In this document: piece after piece, positions 8,563-17,238 of the stretch
How positions within the stretch are numbered: position 1 is the first letter of the stretch
Layout: every line of letters begins with the position of its first letter
Source: Pseudomonadota bacterium
GTDB lineage: Bacteria > Pseudomonadota > Gammaproteobacteria > Burkholderiales > Burkholderiaceae_B
Assembly (NCBI GenBank): GCA_023439305.1
Contig: JAEXOO010000022.1
Coordinates: forward strand, 1-28,225
DNA: 28,225 nucleotides
Direction: 5' to 3'
Position numbers and translations under genes: made by a program
The notes under the pieces: generated by a model
Told to the model about the DNA's origin: nothing
Seen by the model: the letters and a program-made list of their open reading frames with translations, nothing else
Database searches by the model: none

Positions 8563-10239
8563 ATGAACAAGATCTGGCTGCAACACTACCCGCCCGGCAT
8601 CCCCGACAGCATCGAGGAGCAGGCCCGAAGCTACCCGTCTCTGCTGTCAGTCTTCGAGCGCAGCTGTGCCGAATTCGCCGATCGCACGGCCTACATCAGC
8701 ATGGGCCGGCGCATGAGCTACCGCGAGCTGGAACAGCATGCCCTGGCCCTGGCCGGCTGGCTGCAGCATGCGGGAGTACGCAAGGGCGATCGCGTCGCGC
8801 TGATGATGCCCAATCTGCTGCAATACCCTATCAGCCTGTATGGGGTGCTGCGCAGCGGCGCCACCGTCGTCAATACCAATCCGCTCTATACCGCCCGAGA
8901 GCTGCGCCACCAATTGCAGGACAGCGGCGCGCAGACCATCATCATCGCGGAAAATTTCGCACATGTACTGCAGGAGATCCTGCCTGATACACCGATCAAG
9001 CGCGTCATCATCACTCGCGTGGGCGACCGGCTGGGCGCGCTGAAAGGCTGGCTGGTCAACCAGGTGGTGCGCCACCTCAAGAAAGGCGTGCCAGCGTGGT
9101 CCCTGCCGCAATCCATCCCTTTCAATACGGTGCTGAGGCAAGGCCGCTCTCATCCTCCGGCGCCCGTGGACCTGGATCACAACGACATCGCCTGCCTGCA
9201 ATACACCGGCGGCACGACAGGCGTGGCCAAGGGCGCCATTCTGACGCACGGCAACCTGGTATCCAATCTGTGCCAGGCCCTGGCCTGGATCCAGCCCTAC
9301 CTGAAACCCGGCCAGACCGACTGCATCGTCACCGCCCTGCCGCTCTACCATATCTTCGCTTTTACCGCGAACTGCCTGGTGTTCCTGCGCCTGGGCGCCG
9401 AGAACCTGCTCATCGTCAATGCGCGTGATATTCCCGCCCTGGTCAAGGAAATGGGAGCGGTTCGTTTTACTGCCATCACGGGGGTCAATACCCTGTTCAA
9501 CGCCTTGCTGAACAACGCCGACTTCAAGAAACTGGATTTCTCGTCGCTGCGCTTCACACTGGGCGGCGGCATGGCCGTGCAGGAAGTCGTCGCCCAGCGC
9601 TGGCTGCAGGCCACCGGCAAGCCCTTGGCCCAGGCCTACGGCCTGACCGAAACGTCGCCGGCCGCCACCATCAACCCCTTGGACAAAAAAGAGTTCACGG
9701 GCTCCATCGGCCTGCCGGTCCCATCGACCGAACTGAGCATACGCGACGACCAGCAAAATGACCTGCCGCCCGGCCAGAATGGCGAGCTGTGCATACGGGG
9801 ACCGCAGGTCACCCCCGGCTACTGGAACCGGCCCGACGAAACCGCCAAGGTCTTCGACCGCGACGGTTTCCTGCGCACCGGCGATCTGGGCTATATGGAT
9901 GAGCAAGGCTACGTCTACATCCTGGATCGCAAGAAAGACATGATTCTGGTGTCCGGCTTCAACGTCTACCCGAACGAAGTGGAAGCCGTGGCCGCCCAGC
10001 ATCCCGACATCGTGGAGGCAGCCGCCATCGGCGTGCCGGACGAGCGCTCGGGCGAAGTCGTCAAGCTGTTCGTCATCCGGCGCAATCCGGCCCTGACCGA
10101 AGCCGAGGTCATCGCCCACTGTCGCCAAGGCCTGACCGGATATAAGGTTCCGCGCCATGTGGAGTTCCGGGACGAGCTGCCGCGCACCAATGTGGGCAAG
10201 ATCCTGCGCCGGGAGCTGCGAGCGCGCGATACCGCTTGA
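8563..10239 (+). CDS. fadD: Long-chain fatty-acid--CoA ligase
   Basis: Activates fatty acids to acyl-CoA using ATP (AMP-forming) at the inner face of the membrane, which drives FadL-dependent uptake. Its 558 residues match E. coli FadD (561). The ANL-superfamily motifs are all present: the ATP-binding loop YTGGTTGVAKGA from Tyr214, AYGLTETSPA, the hinge region FLRTGDLGYMDEQGYVYILD with RKKDMILVSGFNVYP, and the C-terminal catalytic lysine in NVGKILRREL. GGGAG at 8552-8556 lies 6 bases before the ATG. It is the last gene of the fad cluster and is followed by a strong hairpin. A close relative acting on medium-chain acids cannot be excluded, but context and length favour FadD. Confidence 0.93.
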   Translation: MNKIWLQHYPPGIPDSIEEQARSYPSLLSVFERSCAEFADRTAYISMGRRMSYRELEQHALALAGWLQHAGVRKGDRVALMMPNLLQYPISLYGVLRSGATVVNTNPLYTARELRHQLQDSGAQTIIIAENFAHVLQEILPDTPIKRVIITRVGDRLGALKGWLVNQVVRHLKKGVPAWSLPQSIPFNTVLRQGRSHPPAPVDLDHNDIACLQYTGGTTGVAKGAILTHGNLVSNLCQALAWIQPYLKPGQTDCIVTALPLYHIFAFTANCLVFLRLGAENLLIVNARDIPALVKEMGAVRFTAITGVNTLFNALLNNADFKKLDFSSLRFTLGGGMAVQEVVAQRWLQATGKPLAQAYGLTETSPAATINPLDKKEFTGSIGLPVPSTELSIRDDQQNDLPPGQNGELCIRGPQVTPGYWNRPDETAKVFDRDGFLRTGDLGYMDEQGYVYILDRKKDMILVSGFNVYPNEVEAVAAQHPDIVEAAAIGVPDERSGEVVKLFVIRRNPALTEAEVIAHCRQGLTGYKVPRHVEFRDELPRTNVGKILRRELRARDTA

Positions 10240-10242
10240 AAA

Positions 10243-10273
10243 AATGCAGTCCGGGCCTTGTCCGGACTGCATT
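10243..10273. terminator. Hairpin after fadD, probable transcription terminator
   Basis: AATGCAGTCCGG at 10243-10254 pairs perfectly with CCGGACTGCATT at 10262-10273 around a 7-base loop. It begins 4 bases after the fadD stop. A run of six A lies at its left edge (10239-10244), but the right side has only a short, C-interrupted T stretch. The layout would therefore be a textbook terminator for minus-strand transcription and only a moderate one for fadD. It most probably separates the fad and cys transcripts. Confidence 0.65.
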
Positions 10274-10323
10274 CCTGTCGCGCCGCCCTGGCTCGTGTAG
10301 GGCCGCTCTTAATAACCGAAGTG

Positions 10324-10339
10324 CTTATAAACAAATAAG
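10324..10339. promoter_or_regulatory. Possible LysR-type (CysB) activator site upstream of cysJ
   Basis: A dyad, CTTAT-AAACAA-ATAAG, in an AT-rich patch, ends about 10 bases before where the -35 of the cysJ promoter would fall. CysB, the LysR-type activator of sulfate assimilation genes, binds AT-rich imperfect dyads just upstream of the -35. The site is seen; its assignment to CysB is inference from gene function and spacing. Confidence 0.3.
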
Positions 10340-10349
10340 AATCAGATCG

Positions 10350-10378
10350 TTCGCTGCATTCGGAGCGCTCTTTAGAAT
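10350..10378 (+). promoter_or_regulatory. Possible cysJIG promoter
   Basis: TAGAAT at 10373-10378 matches the -10 consensus at five of six positions. The region 17 bases upstream (10350-10355, TTCGCT) is a poor -35, as expected of an activator-dependent promoter. AGAATGG at 10374-10380 and its reverse complement CCATTCT at 10387-10393 form a 7-bp inverted repeat with a 6-base loop that overlaps this -10 and the likely start site; it could be an operator or a leader hairpin. An alternative -10 (TATAAC, 10394-10399) would leave almost no leader. Confidence 0.3.
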
Positions 10379-10410
10379 GGAATAAACCATTCTTATAACC
10401 GAGTGTTAGC

Positions 10411-12243
10411 ATGCACGCCCTGTCACGTCTCTCTGAATCGAAGCGCGGCTTGATCCAGCAGATCGCCGAAGAGCTCGACCCGTTTTCCCTCAACTGGCTG
10501 TCCGGCTATCTGGCTGGCGTCGCCCAGACTCGCAACGGCGACGCACAGGCGCCGGCGCCCGTCTCCTCGCCCGAACTGTCTCTGGTGCCCGCCTCCAGCG
10601 CGCCGGTCCTCAAGCCGGCCACCATCGTGTTCGGCAGCCAGACCGGCAATGCCCAGCGGGTGGCAGAAGCCTTTGCGCAGCGCTGCGAAGCCGCCGGCAT
10701 CGCCGTGCGCCTGCTGCGCGCCGACCGCTATCCCACGCGGGAGCTCAAAGACGAACGCCTGCTGTTCGTGATCATCAGCACCCAGGGCGAAGGCGATCCG
10801 CCCGACGACTCCATCGCCTTCTTCGAATTCCTGTCCGGCGCACGCGCGCCCAAGCTGCCCAAGCTGCAGTACGGCGTGCTGGGGCTGGGCGACTCCAGCT
10901 ATCCCTTGTTCTGCGGCATTGCCGAAAAAATTGACCAGCGCCTGCTCGCGCTGGGCGCCGAGCGCATTCAGGACACTGGTCTGGCCGACCTGGACATCGA
11001 CACGATCGCCCGGCCCTGGCAGGACAAGGCATTTGCCCTGCTGGAAAAAGAACGGCAGGCTGCAGCGCCTGCCGTACAGGCGACCAGCGGCACCGTCACC
11101 GTCCTGGACACGCAAGCCCGGACCAGCGTGTACAACCGCGACAAACCCTTCCAGGCAACCGTGCTGCAAAACCAGCCCATCACAGGACGCGACAGCACAC
11201 GCGACATACGCCACTACGAACTGTCCCTGGAAGACAGCGGCCTGAAATACCAGCCCGGCGATGCGCTGGGGGTCTGGCCGACCCAGAACGAGACCCTGGT
11301 CCAGGCCATCATCCAGACGCTGCAACTGGACCCGCAGGAACCAGTCACGCTTCAAGAGCACAGCCGCAGCCTGCAGGAGTGGCTGCGCCACTACCGCGAG
11401 CTCACCCAGCTTACCAAGCCTTTCCTGACGGAACTGGCCAAGCGCAATGACGACCCCGCCCTGCAGGCAGCCATCGCCCCCGACGGTCTGCCGGCTTTGC
11501 AGGAGCTGCTGGGCACGCACCAGGTACTGGATGTGCTCAAGCGCTTCCCCGCCGCCTGGACGGCGGGCGAACTGGTCGCTTCCTTGCGCCCCCTGGCGCC
11601 GCGCATGTACTCCATCGCTTCCAGCCAATCCGAAGTGGATGAAGAGGTCCACCTGACTGTCGCCACTGTGCAGTATCAGTTCAATGAAGAAGATCGCTGG
11701 GGCGCAGCCTCTGATTACCTGGCCCGCGTGGCCGAAGGCGCAACCGTACCAGTCTTCATTGATCCAAACACGCGTTTTCGCCTGCCCGAAGACACCATGC
11801 GCGACGTCATCATGATCGGCCCCGGCACCGGCGTGGCGCCATTTCGCGCATTTGTGCAGGAACGCGCCGCCCAAGGGGGGGAAGGCCGCAACTGGCTGTT
11901 CTTCGGCAACCCCCACTTTCATTCCGATTTTCTCTATCAGACCGAATGGCAACGCGCCCTGGAAGACGGCCAATTGCATCAGCTCGACCTGGCCTTCTCG
12001 CGCGATCAACAGGACAAGATCTACGTGCAGCATCGCCTGCTGGAAAAAGCGGCCGAGGTTTATGCCTGGATCCAGGGCGGCGCCCATGTCTACGTATGCG
12101 GAGACGCCACCCATATGGCCAAGGACGTACACCAGGCCCTGCAGGACATCGCCCGCCAGCAAGGCGGACTGGACGCCGAACAGGCCCGCGGCTGGCTGGA
12201 AGAGCTGGCTGCCCAGGGGCGCTATGCCCGTGACGTTTACTAG
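10411..12243 (+). CDS. cysJ: Sulfite reductase [NADPH] flavoprotein (alpha) subunit
   Basis: Passes electrons from NADPH through FAD and FMN to the CysI hemoprotein for six-electron reduction of sulfite to sulfide in cysteine synthesis. It has 610 residues against about 599 in E. coli. After an N-terminal stretch like that of CysJ (LDPFSLNWLSGYLAG), the flavodoxin-like FMN domain begins at TIVFGSQTGNAQRVAEAF (about residue 70), with STQGEGDPPDD following. The FAD domain has RMYSIASS (about residue 395), and the NADPH part has GPGTGVAPFRAF, then VCGDATHMAKDVH, ending GRYARDVY. The Shine-Dalgarno is weak (GAG at 10401-10403). It is followed 9 bases later by cysI. CysJ-type partners are less common in betaproteobacteria, where ferredoxin- or CysH-linked systems also occur, so the complete pair is informative. 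Confidence 0.94.
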   Translation: MHALSRLSESKRGLIQQIAEELDPFSLNWLSGYLAGVAQTRNGDAQAPAPVSSPELSLVPASSAPVLKPATIVFGSQTGNAQRVAEAFAQRCEAAGIAVRLLRADRYPTRELKDERLLFVIISTQGEGDPPDDSIAFFEFLSGARAPKLPKLQYGVLGLGDSSYPLFCGIAEKIDQRLLALGAERIQDTGLADLDIDTIARPWQDKAFALLEKERQAAAPAVQATSGTVTVLDTQARTSVYNRDKPFQATVLQNQPITGRDSTRDIRHYELSLEDSGLKYQPGDALGVWPTQNETLVQAIIQTLQLDPQEPVTLQEHSRSLQEWLRHYRELTQLTKPFLTELAKRNDDPALQAAIAPDGLPALQELLGTHQVLDVLKRFPAAWTAGELVASLRPLAPRMYSIASSQSEVDEEVHLTVATVQYQFNEEDRWGAASDYLARVAEGATVPVFIDPNTRFRLPEDTMRDVIMIGPGTGVAPFRAFVQERAAQGGEGRNWLFFGNPHFHSDFLYQTEWQRALEDGQLHQLDLAFSRDQQDKIYVQHRLLEKAAEVYAWIQGGAHVYVCGDATHMAKDVHQALQDIARQQGGLDAEQARGWLEELAAQGRYARDVY

Positions 12244-12252
12244 AACAACACC

Positions 12253-13965
12253 ATGACCGACAAGAAACTCGCCCCTATCGAACAATTGAAGGTGGACAGC
12301 CGCTATCTGCGCGGCACCATCGCCCAAGGCCTGGCCGACCCCATCACCGGTGCCATCAGTGAAGACGACAACAAGCTGCTGAAATTCCACGGCAGCTATC
12401 AGCAGGACGATCGCGACCAGCGTGAAGAGCGCCGCAAGCAGAAGCTGGAGCCCGCCTTCAGCTTCATGATTCGCGCCCGCCTGGCCGGCGGCGTGGTCAC
12501 GCCGGCGCAATGGTTGGCCTTTGACCAGATCGCGCGCGACTGGGCCCAATTCGGCCTGCGCATCACCACCCGCCAGACGTTTCAGTGGCATGGAGTGCGC
12601 AAGCCCTTTCTGAAGCCTACGCTGCGCGCCATCCACGACGCCCTGGCCAGCACCATCGCCGCCTGTGGCGACGTAAACCGACAGGTCGTCAGCGCCACCA
12701 ACCCCTTGCTGTCCGAGCAGCACGCGCTGGTGCAGGAGTGGGCGCAGAAAATCTCCGACGCCTTTCTGCCCAAGACCAATGCCTATGCGGAGATCTGGCT
12801 GGACGGCAAGAAAATCGACGAAGCCACCGAAGGCGATCAAGTCGTTGAGCCTCTCTACGGCAAGACCTATCTGCCGCGCAAATTCAAGATCGGCATTGCG
12901 GTGCCCCCCCTCAATGACGTAGATGTCTTTGCCCAGGACATCGGCCTGATCGCCATCATCGAGAACAACCGCCTGCAAGGCTTCAACGTGGCCATAGGCG
13001 GGGGCATGGGCGCCACGCATGGCGACGACACCACCTATCCGCGCCTGGGCAGCGTCATCGGCTTTGTGCGCCCCGATCAGTTGCTGGCGGTATGCGAAGC
13101 CGTCATCACGACCCAGCGCGATCATGGCAATCGGGACGAACGCCGTTACGCCCGCCTGAAATACACCGTGGACCGCTTGGGCGCAGACTGGTTTCTGGAC
13201 GAAATCCAGCGCCGCAGCGGCCAGACGCTGGAGCCTTCGCGCCCCTACCATTTCGACCACAACGGCGACCGTTTCGGCTGGGTCCAGGGCGCCAACGGCC
13301 ACTGGCACCTGGGCCTGCGCGTAGACTCGGGCCGATTGATGGATACCGACAAGGGCCCTTGGCTGTCCGGCCTGCGCGCCATCGCCCAGATCCACAAGGG
13401 CCATTTCCGCCTGACCTGCAATCAGAACCTGATCATTGCCGATGTGGCCACACGCGACAAAGCCAAGATCGACAAGCTGGTTGCCGAGCACAAACTGGAC
13501 ATCTACCAGACCCAGAGTGGCATACGCAGCAGCACCATCGCCTGCGTCGCCCTGCCTACCTGCGGACTGGCCATGGCCGAAAGCGAACGCTACGCCCCCG
13601 TACTGCTGCCCAAGCTGGAAGCGCTGCTGGACCAGCACGGCCTGCGCGACGAGCGCATCGTGTTTCGTATCTCAGGCTGTCCGAACGGCTGTTCCCGCCC
13701 CTATCTCGGAGAAATCGCCCTGGTGGGCCGCGCTTTGGGCCGCTACGACCTGCGTTTAGGCGCCAATTTCAGCGGCGAGCGCCTGAATGTCATCTACCGC
13801 CAGAACATTCCCGAGACCGAAATCCTGGACGTTCTGGGCGAGCTCTTTGGCCGTTTCGCCGCCGAGCGCCTGGCCGAGGAGCATTTCGGCGACTTCCTGG
13901 TGCGTGCCGGCGTGGTGCCTGAACCGTCTGCGCGCCTGATCCCCCTGGTACTGCAACCGGCCTGA
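12253..13965 (+). CDS. cysI: Sulfite reductase [NADPH] hemoprotein (beta) subunit
   Basis: The catalytic subunit that reduces sulfite to sulfide at a siroheme coupled to a 4Fe-4S cluster. It has 570 residues, the usual CysI length. The four cluster cysteines are all present in the expected C-x5-C and C-x3-C pattern: Cys431 and Cys437 (IACVALPTCGLA), and Cys476 and Cys480 (SGCPNGCSRP), the last bridging the siroheme iron. The N-terminal half contains the substrate-binding basic residues of the family, for example RITTRQTFQWHG. It lies 9 bases after cysJ and 2 bases before cysG, so the enzyme and the supply of its cofactor are co-expressed. Confidence 0.95.
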   Translation: MTDKKLAPIEQLKVDSRYLRGTIAQGLADPITGAISEDDNKLLKFHGSYQQDDRDQREERRKQKLEPAFSFMIRARLAGGVVTPAQWLAFDQIARDWAQFGLRITTRQTFQWHGVRKPFLKPTLRAIHDALASTIAACGDVNRQVVSATNPLLSEQHALVQEWAQKISDAFLPKTNAYAEIWLDGKKIDEATEGDQVVEPLYGKTYLPRKFKIGIAVPPLNDVDVFAQDIGLIAIIENNRLQGFNVAIGGGMGATHGDDTTYPRLGSVIGFVRPDQLLAVCEAVITTQRDHGNRDERRYARLKYTVDRLGADWFLDEIQRRSGQTLEPSRPYHFDHNGDRFGWVQGANGHWHLGLRVDSGRLMDTDKGPWLSGLRAIAQIHKGHFRLTCNQNLIIADVATRDKAKIDKLVAEHKLDIYQTQSGIRSSTIACVALPTCGLAMAESERYAPVLLPKLEALLDQHGLRDERIVFRISGCPNGCSRPYLGEIALVGRALGRYDLRLGANFSGERLNVIYRQNIPETEILDVLGELFGRFAAERLAEEHFGDFLVRAGVVPEPSARLIPLVLQPA

Positions 13966-13967
13966 CC

Positions 13968-15413
13968 ATGACGCTGTTCCCCTTGTTCGCCAACTTGAAA
14001 CATCGCCCCGTACTGGTCATCGGCGGGGGCGAAATCGCCGAGCGCAAAGTGCGCCTGATGCTGGCTGCCGGCGCGCAGGTCAGTGTGGTGGCGCCCTTCG
14101 CCGTGGACGCCCTGACGGAGCTGGCGCGCCAGCAGCGCATCACGCTGATCAGCGAACGCTACGAAGCGCGACATCTGGACGGCGCCTGGCTGATCATCGC
14201 CGCGACGGACGACAGACCCATAAACCAGCGCATTGCGCACGACGCGCAGCACGCCCGCATTCTGGTCAATGTGGTGGACGACCCGGAGCTATCCAGCTTC
14301 CAGGTGCCGGCCATCGTGGACCGCTCGCCGCTGATCATCGCCATTTCGTCCACCGGTTCGGCGCCCATGCTGGCGCGGCGGGTGCGCGAACAACTGGAAA
14401 CCATGATGGATCATTCCCTGGGGGCGCTGGCCCGCCTGGCTCACGACTACCGTGGTGCCATACGCCACGCCCGTCCCGAGCTGGGCGCCCGGCGACGCTT
14501 CTACGACTGGCTGGTGGACGGCCCCGTGGGCGCCGCGCTGCGCGGACGCCAGGACGATCAGGCGCGCCTGGCGCTGGAGCGCGCCCTGCAAGGCCCGGAA
14601 AACGCCCAGGACAGTCAGGGCCGTGTGATCCTGGTAGGCGCAGGCCCCGGCGATCCGGGTCTGCTGACGCTGCATGCCCTGCGCGCCCTGAACCGCGCCG
14701 ACATCATCCTGTACGACCGCCTGGTGTCCGAGCAGGTGCTGGAATTGGCCCGCCGCGACGCCACTCGAATTTTTGTCGGCAAGCAATTGGGCGAGGACCA
14801 CCACCAGACCCAGGCCCGTATCCACGATCTGATGGTGGAACACGCCCAGGCCGGTCGCACCGTGGTCCGCTTGAAAGGCGGCGACGGCTTTGTCTTCGGA
14901 CGCGGCGGTGAAGAACTGGAGCACCTGGCCGCGCATGGTGTGGCGTTTGAAGTCGTGCCGGGCATCACGGCGGCCGTGGCGTGCGCCGCCTACAGTGGCA
15001 TTCCGCTGACGCATAGGGACCATGCCCAGTCCGTGCAGTTTGTCACGGCTCACCGTCAAAGCGGCCATTCCATTCAAGACTGGAAGCCCTTGCTGGATCC
15101 CACCCAGACCGTCGCGGTCTATATGGGTTTGCAGCAGATTCTGCGTTTCTGCCACGAGCTGCTGCTGCGCGGACGCGATGCCGAAACACCCTGCGCCCTG
15201 GTAGAAAATGGTTCGCGGCCCGAGCAGCGCACCTTGTTGTCAAACCTGCGCGACATCGCACGAGATGCCCAGCAACACGATTTCAAAAGCCCGTCCATTC
15301 TGCTGATCGGCAAGGTCGCCACGCTGGGCACAACCTTGTCCTGGTACGGAGAACTGATCGACAAGCTCACCCAGTCGCACTACTATGACAACGCACTGTT
15401 GGACACCGCCTGA
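13968..15413 (+). CDS. cysG: Siroheme synthase (trifunctional CysG)
   Basis: Converts uroporphyrinogen III to siroheme by SAM-dependent double methylation, NAD-dependent oxidation and iron insertion. It has 481 residues against 457 in E. coli. Residues 1-215 are the precorrin-2 dehydrogenase/ferrochelatase module, with the NAD-binding GGGEIAERK near residue 19, Asp104 in NVVDDPELSSF (the equivalent of the catalytic aspartate in E. coli CysG), and Ser128 in AISSTGSAP. From about 218 the uroporphyrinogen methyltransferase module follows: VGAGPGDPGLLT, YDRLVS, VGKQ and VVRLKGGDGFVFGRGGEE. It is spaced 2 bases from cysI and faces the DeoR gene tail to tail, with only 6 bases between the stops. 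Confidence 0.95.
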   Translation: MTLFPLFANLKHRPVLVIGGGEIAERKVRLMLAAGAQVSVVAPFAVDALTELARQQRITLISERYEARHLDGAWLIIAATDDRPINQRIAHDAQHARILVNVVDDPELSSFQVPAIVDRSPLIIAISSTGSAPMLARRVREQLETMMDHSLGALARLAHDYRGAIRHARPELGARRRFYDWLVDGPVGAALRGRQDDQARLALERALQGPENAQDSQGRVILVGAGPGDPGLLTLHALRALNRADIILYDRLVSEQVLELARRDATRIFVGKQLGEDHHQTQARIHDLMVEHAQAGRTVVRLKGGDGFVFGRGGEELEHLAAHGVAFEVVPGITAAVACAAYSGIPLTHRDHAQSVQFVTAHRQSGHSIQDWKPLLDPTQTVAVYMGLQQILRFCHELLLRGRDAETPCALVENGSRPEQRTLLSNLRDIARDAQQHDFKSPSILLIGKVATLGTTLSWYGELIDKLTQSHYYDNALLDTA

Positions 15414-15419
15414 AATGCT

Positions 15420-16133
15420 TTACGGCTGCCAATCGCCTTCCTGATCGGTATACGTGTGGACCTGAACTTCCAGCCCAAGCGCAATATCGGCCTTGCTGCC
15501 GTATTTACTGGAGTCCAGCGCCAGCACGTTGCAATCGGCCCGTCCGCTGACCAGACGCTTGAACTCGGCCTCGAAGATATCGAAATCCATGGGGCCCTGG
15601 CACTCATCGTAGGCCGCCGCAGAGAAAATGAAAAAATCAGGGCTCATCTGCTGGAAATAATCCAACACCGACTGTCCGACTATCGTGTAGTCGTGCTGTC
15701 GTAGCTGCCCTTGCGGCAGCAACACCCGCGCATCGGGACAATGACGACCTGCCACTTGGGCGACCTCCAGCGAAGGCGTCATGATGGTCAGCGCCGTTTT
15801 CGAGGCTAGCTGTCGCGCAACATACATCACCGTGCTGCTGTTATCCAGGACCAGCGTCGACCCATCCGGTATTTGACGGGCCACCTTGACGCCGACCCGC
15901 TCTTTTTTGTCTGCATTCATTCGCAGCCGAATGGAAAAAGCCACCTCGTCCCCGGAATCCCGTAAACATACGCCTCCATGATAGCGCTGCACCAGGCCCG
16001 ACCTCTCGAGTTGCAAAATGTCGCGCCGTATAGTTTCCCGGGATACAGAAAAGCGTTTGGCCATGTCCGGGGCCGTCGCGCTGCGTTGATGACGTATGAA
16101 AGCAAGCAGCAGGCGTTGCCGGTAGCTGATCAT
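15420..16133 (-). CDS. DeoR-family transcriptional regulator
   Basis: A 237-residue repressor of the DeoR/GlpR type. The N-terminal helix-turn-helix spans about residues 5-55, with the family pattern MAKRFSVSRETIRRDILQLE followed by GLVQRYHGG. The rest is the sugar-phosphate-isomerase-like effector domain, with LDNSSTVMYVA (about 95-105) at the position of the ligand-binding loop; these proteins usually sense a phosphorylated sugar or glycerol-3-phosphate. It is the last gene of the ABC-transporter operon and overlaps the ATPase stop by 4 bases (ATGA), so it probably controls that operon, including itself. The inducer cannot be read from the sequence. Confidence 0.85.
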   Translation of the reverse strand: MISYRQRLLLAFIRHQRSATAPDMAKRFSVSRETIRRDILQLERSGLVQRYHGGVCLRDSGDEVAFSIRLRMNADKKERVGVKVARQIPDGSTLVLDNSSTVMYVARQLASKTALTIMTPSLEVAQVAGRHCPDARVLLPQGQLRQHDYTIVGQSVLDYFQQMSPDFFIFSAAAYDECQGPMDFDIFEAEFKRLVSGRADCNVLALDSSKYGSKADIALGLEVQVHTYTDQEGDWQP

Positions 16134-17224
16134 GCAAGCAGGTCTCCGCCCTGAACCCGATGCCCGGTCCGGGCGTCGAACAGGCGCAACCGCCCGCGTC
16201 CCAAGGCCAAGCCAATAGGCTGCCCCACCTGGGGCGCCTGGGCAGTCGGCAGGCGCACCACCAATTCGCCCTGCTCTGCCACAACATGCGCTAGTGCGTC
16301 GGCCCCCAGCAGCTCGACATACTGCACCACGCCCTGAACATCCGCCTGCGCCTGTGAGGCCACGCTCAGCTCCTCCGGACGCACGCCCAGAACAATCCGG
16401 GCGTGCTCATCAATACCGTTGCGCGCGGGTAGCGACGCCGCATACGCGCCATAGTGGACCGAGCAACGCTCTGCTTCGGCGCGAACGTCGCACGACAGGA
16501 AATTCATCTCGGGGCTGCCGATGAATGACGCTACGAACATATTCTCAGGGCTGTCATAGAGCTGCATCGGCGGCCCGACCTGCTGGAGGCGCCCCTGATT
16601 GAAAATCACGACCTGATCGCCAAGCGTCATTGCTTCGACCTGATCGTGGGTCACGTAAATAACGGTAATTTGCAGCTCTTGCTGCAGCTTACGCAACTCA
16701 GCCCGCATATGATGACGTAACTTGGCATCCAGATTCGACAAAGGCTCATCAAAAAGGTAGACCCTGGGCTTGCGCACCAAGGCACGTCCGATCGCCACGC
16801 GCTGCCGCTCTCCGCCCGACAGGCTGGCCGGTTTCTTGTCGAGCAAGTGAGTGATAGCGAGTTTCTCGGCAGCCTGACGCACGCGCTGATCGATCTCTGT
16901 CTTGCTCAATCGGCTGGTTTTTTGCAGGCCGAATGCCATATTCCGGTACGCCGTCATATGGGGATACAAGGCGTAAGATTGAAAAACCATGGCCAGCTCG
17001 CGCTGCTGGGCAGGCGCGCGGGTCACATCACGCCCCCCAATCCACAGGCGCCCGCCGTCGATGTGCTCCAAGCCGGCGATCATGCGCAGGATCGTGGACT
17101 TGCCGCAGCCCGACGGTCCCACAAAGACCGTGAATGAACCGTCAGGCACTCGAAGAGACAGATCCTGTACGACCCGGCGGTTTCCAAAACACTTGCTGAT
17201 CCCTTCCAAAACGACTTCCGCCAT
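16130..17224 (-). CDS. CUT1-family ABC importer ATPase (UgpC/MalK-like)
   Basis: Energises uptake of the substrate brought by the upstream binding protein. From ATG 17224 it has 364 residues, as usual for MalK/UgpC. ATPase motifs: Walker A GPSGCGKST at 36-44, Q-loop Gln82, signature LSGGERQR from 135, Walker B YLFDEP with Asp159-Glu160, and switch His193. The C-terminal third (from about 240) is the OB-fold regulatory domain of the MalK branch (for example VLGVRPEELSV). A frame opens further upstream at 17302, but it would overlap the permease gene; GGAGAGGAAA directly before 17224 marks the start. UgpC is the closest style of protein, but the substrate (glycerol-3-phosphate or another polyol or sugar) is not determined. 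Confidence 0.9.
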   Translation of the reverse strand: MAEVVLEGISKCFGNRRVVQDLSLRVPDGSFTVFVGPSGCGKSTILRMIAGLEHIDGGRLWIGGRDVTRAPAQQRELAMVFQSYALYPHMTAYRNMAFGLQKTSRLSKTEIDQRVRQAAEKLAITHLLDKKPASLSGGERQRVAIGRALVRKPRVYLFDEPLSNLDAKLRHHMRAELRKLQQELQITVIYVTHDQVEAMTLGDQVVIFNQGRLQQVGPPMQLYDSPENMFVASFIGSPEMNFLSCDVRAEAERCSVHYGAYAASLPARNGIDEHARIVLGVRPEELSVASQAQADVQGVVQYVELLGADALAHVVAEQGELVVRLPTAQAPQVGQPIGLALGRGRLRLFDARTGHRVQGGDLLA

Positions 17225-17238
17225 TTTCCTCTCCAGTC

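Noticed and set aside
10394..10399. TATAAC as the -10 of cysJ
   Set aside because: It would start transcription only a few bases before the ATG; TAGAAT at 10373-10378 gives a normal leader.
10423..13638. Very long minus-strand open frame (over 1000 codons) opposite cysJ and cysI
   Set aside because: It is the mirror of two certain genes in GC-rich DNA with strong third-position bias; its translation has low-complexity Gly/Ala/Gln/His composition and no family motif.
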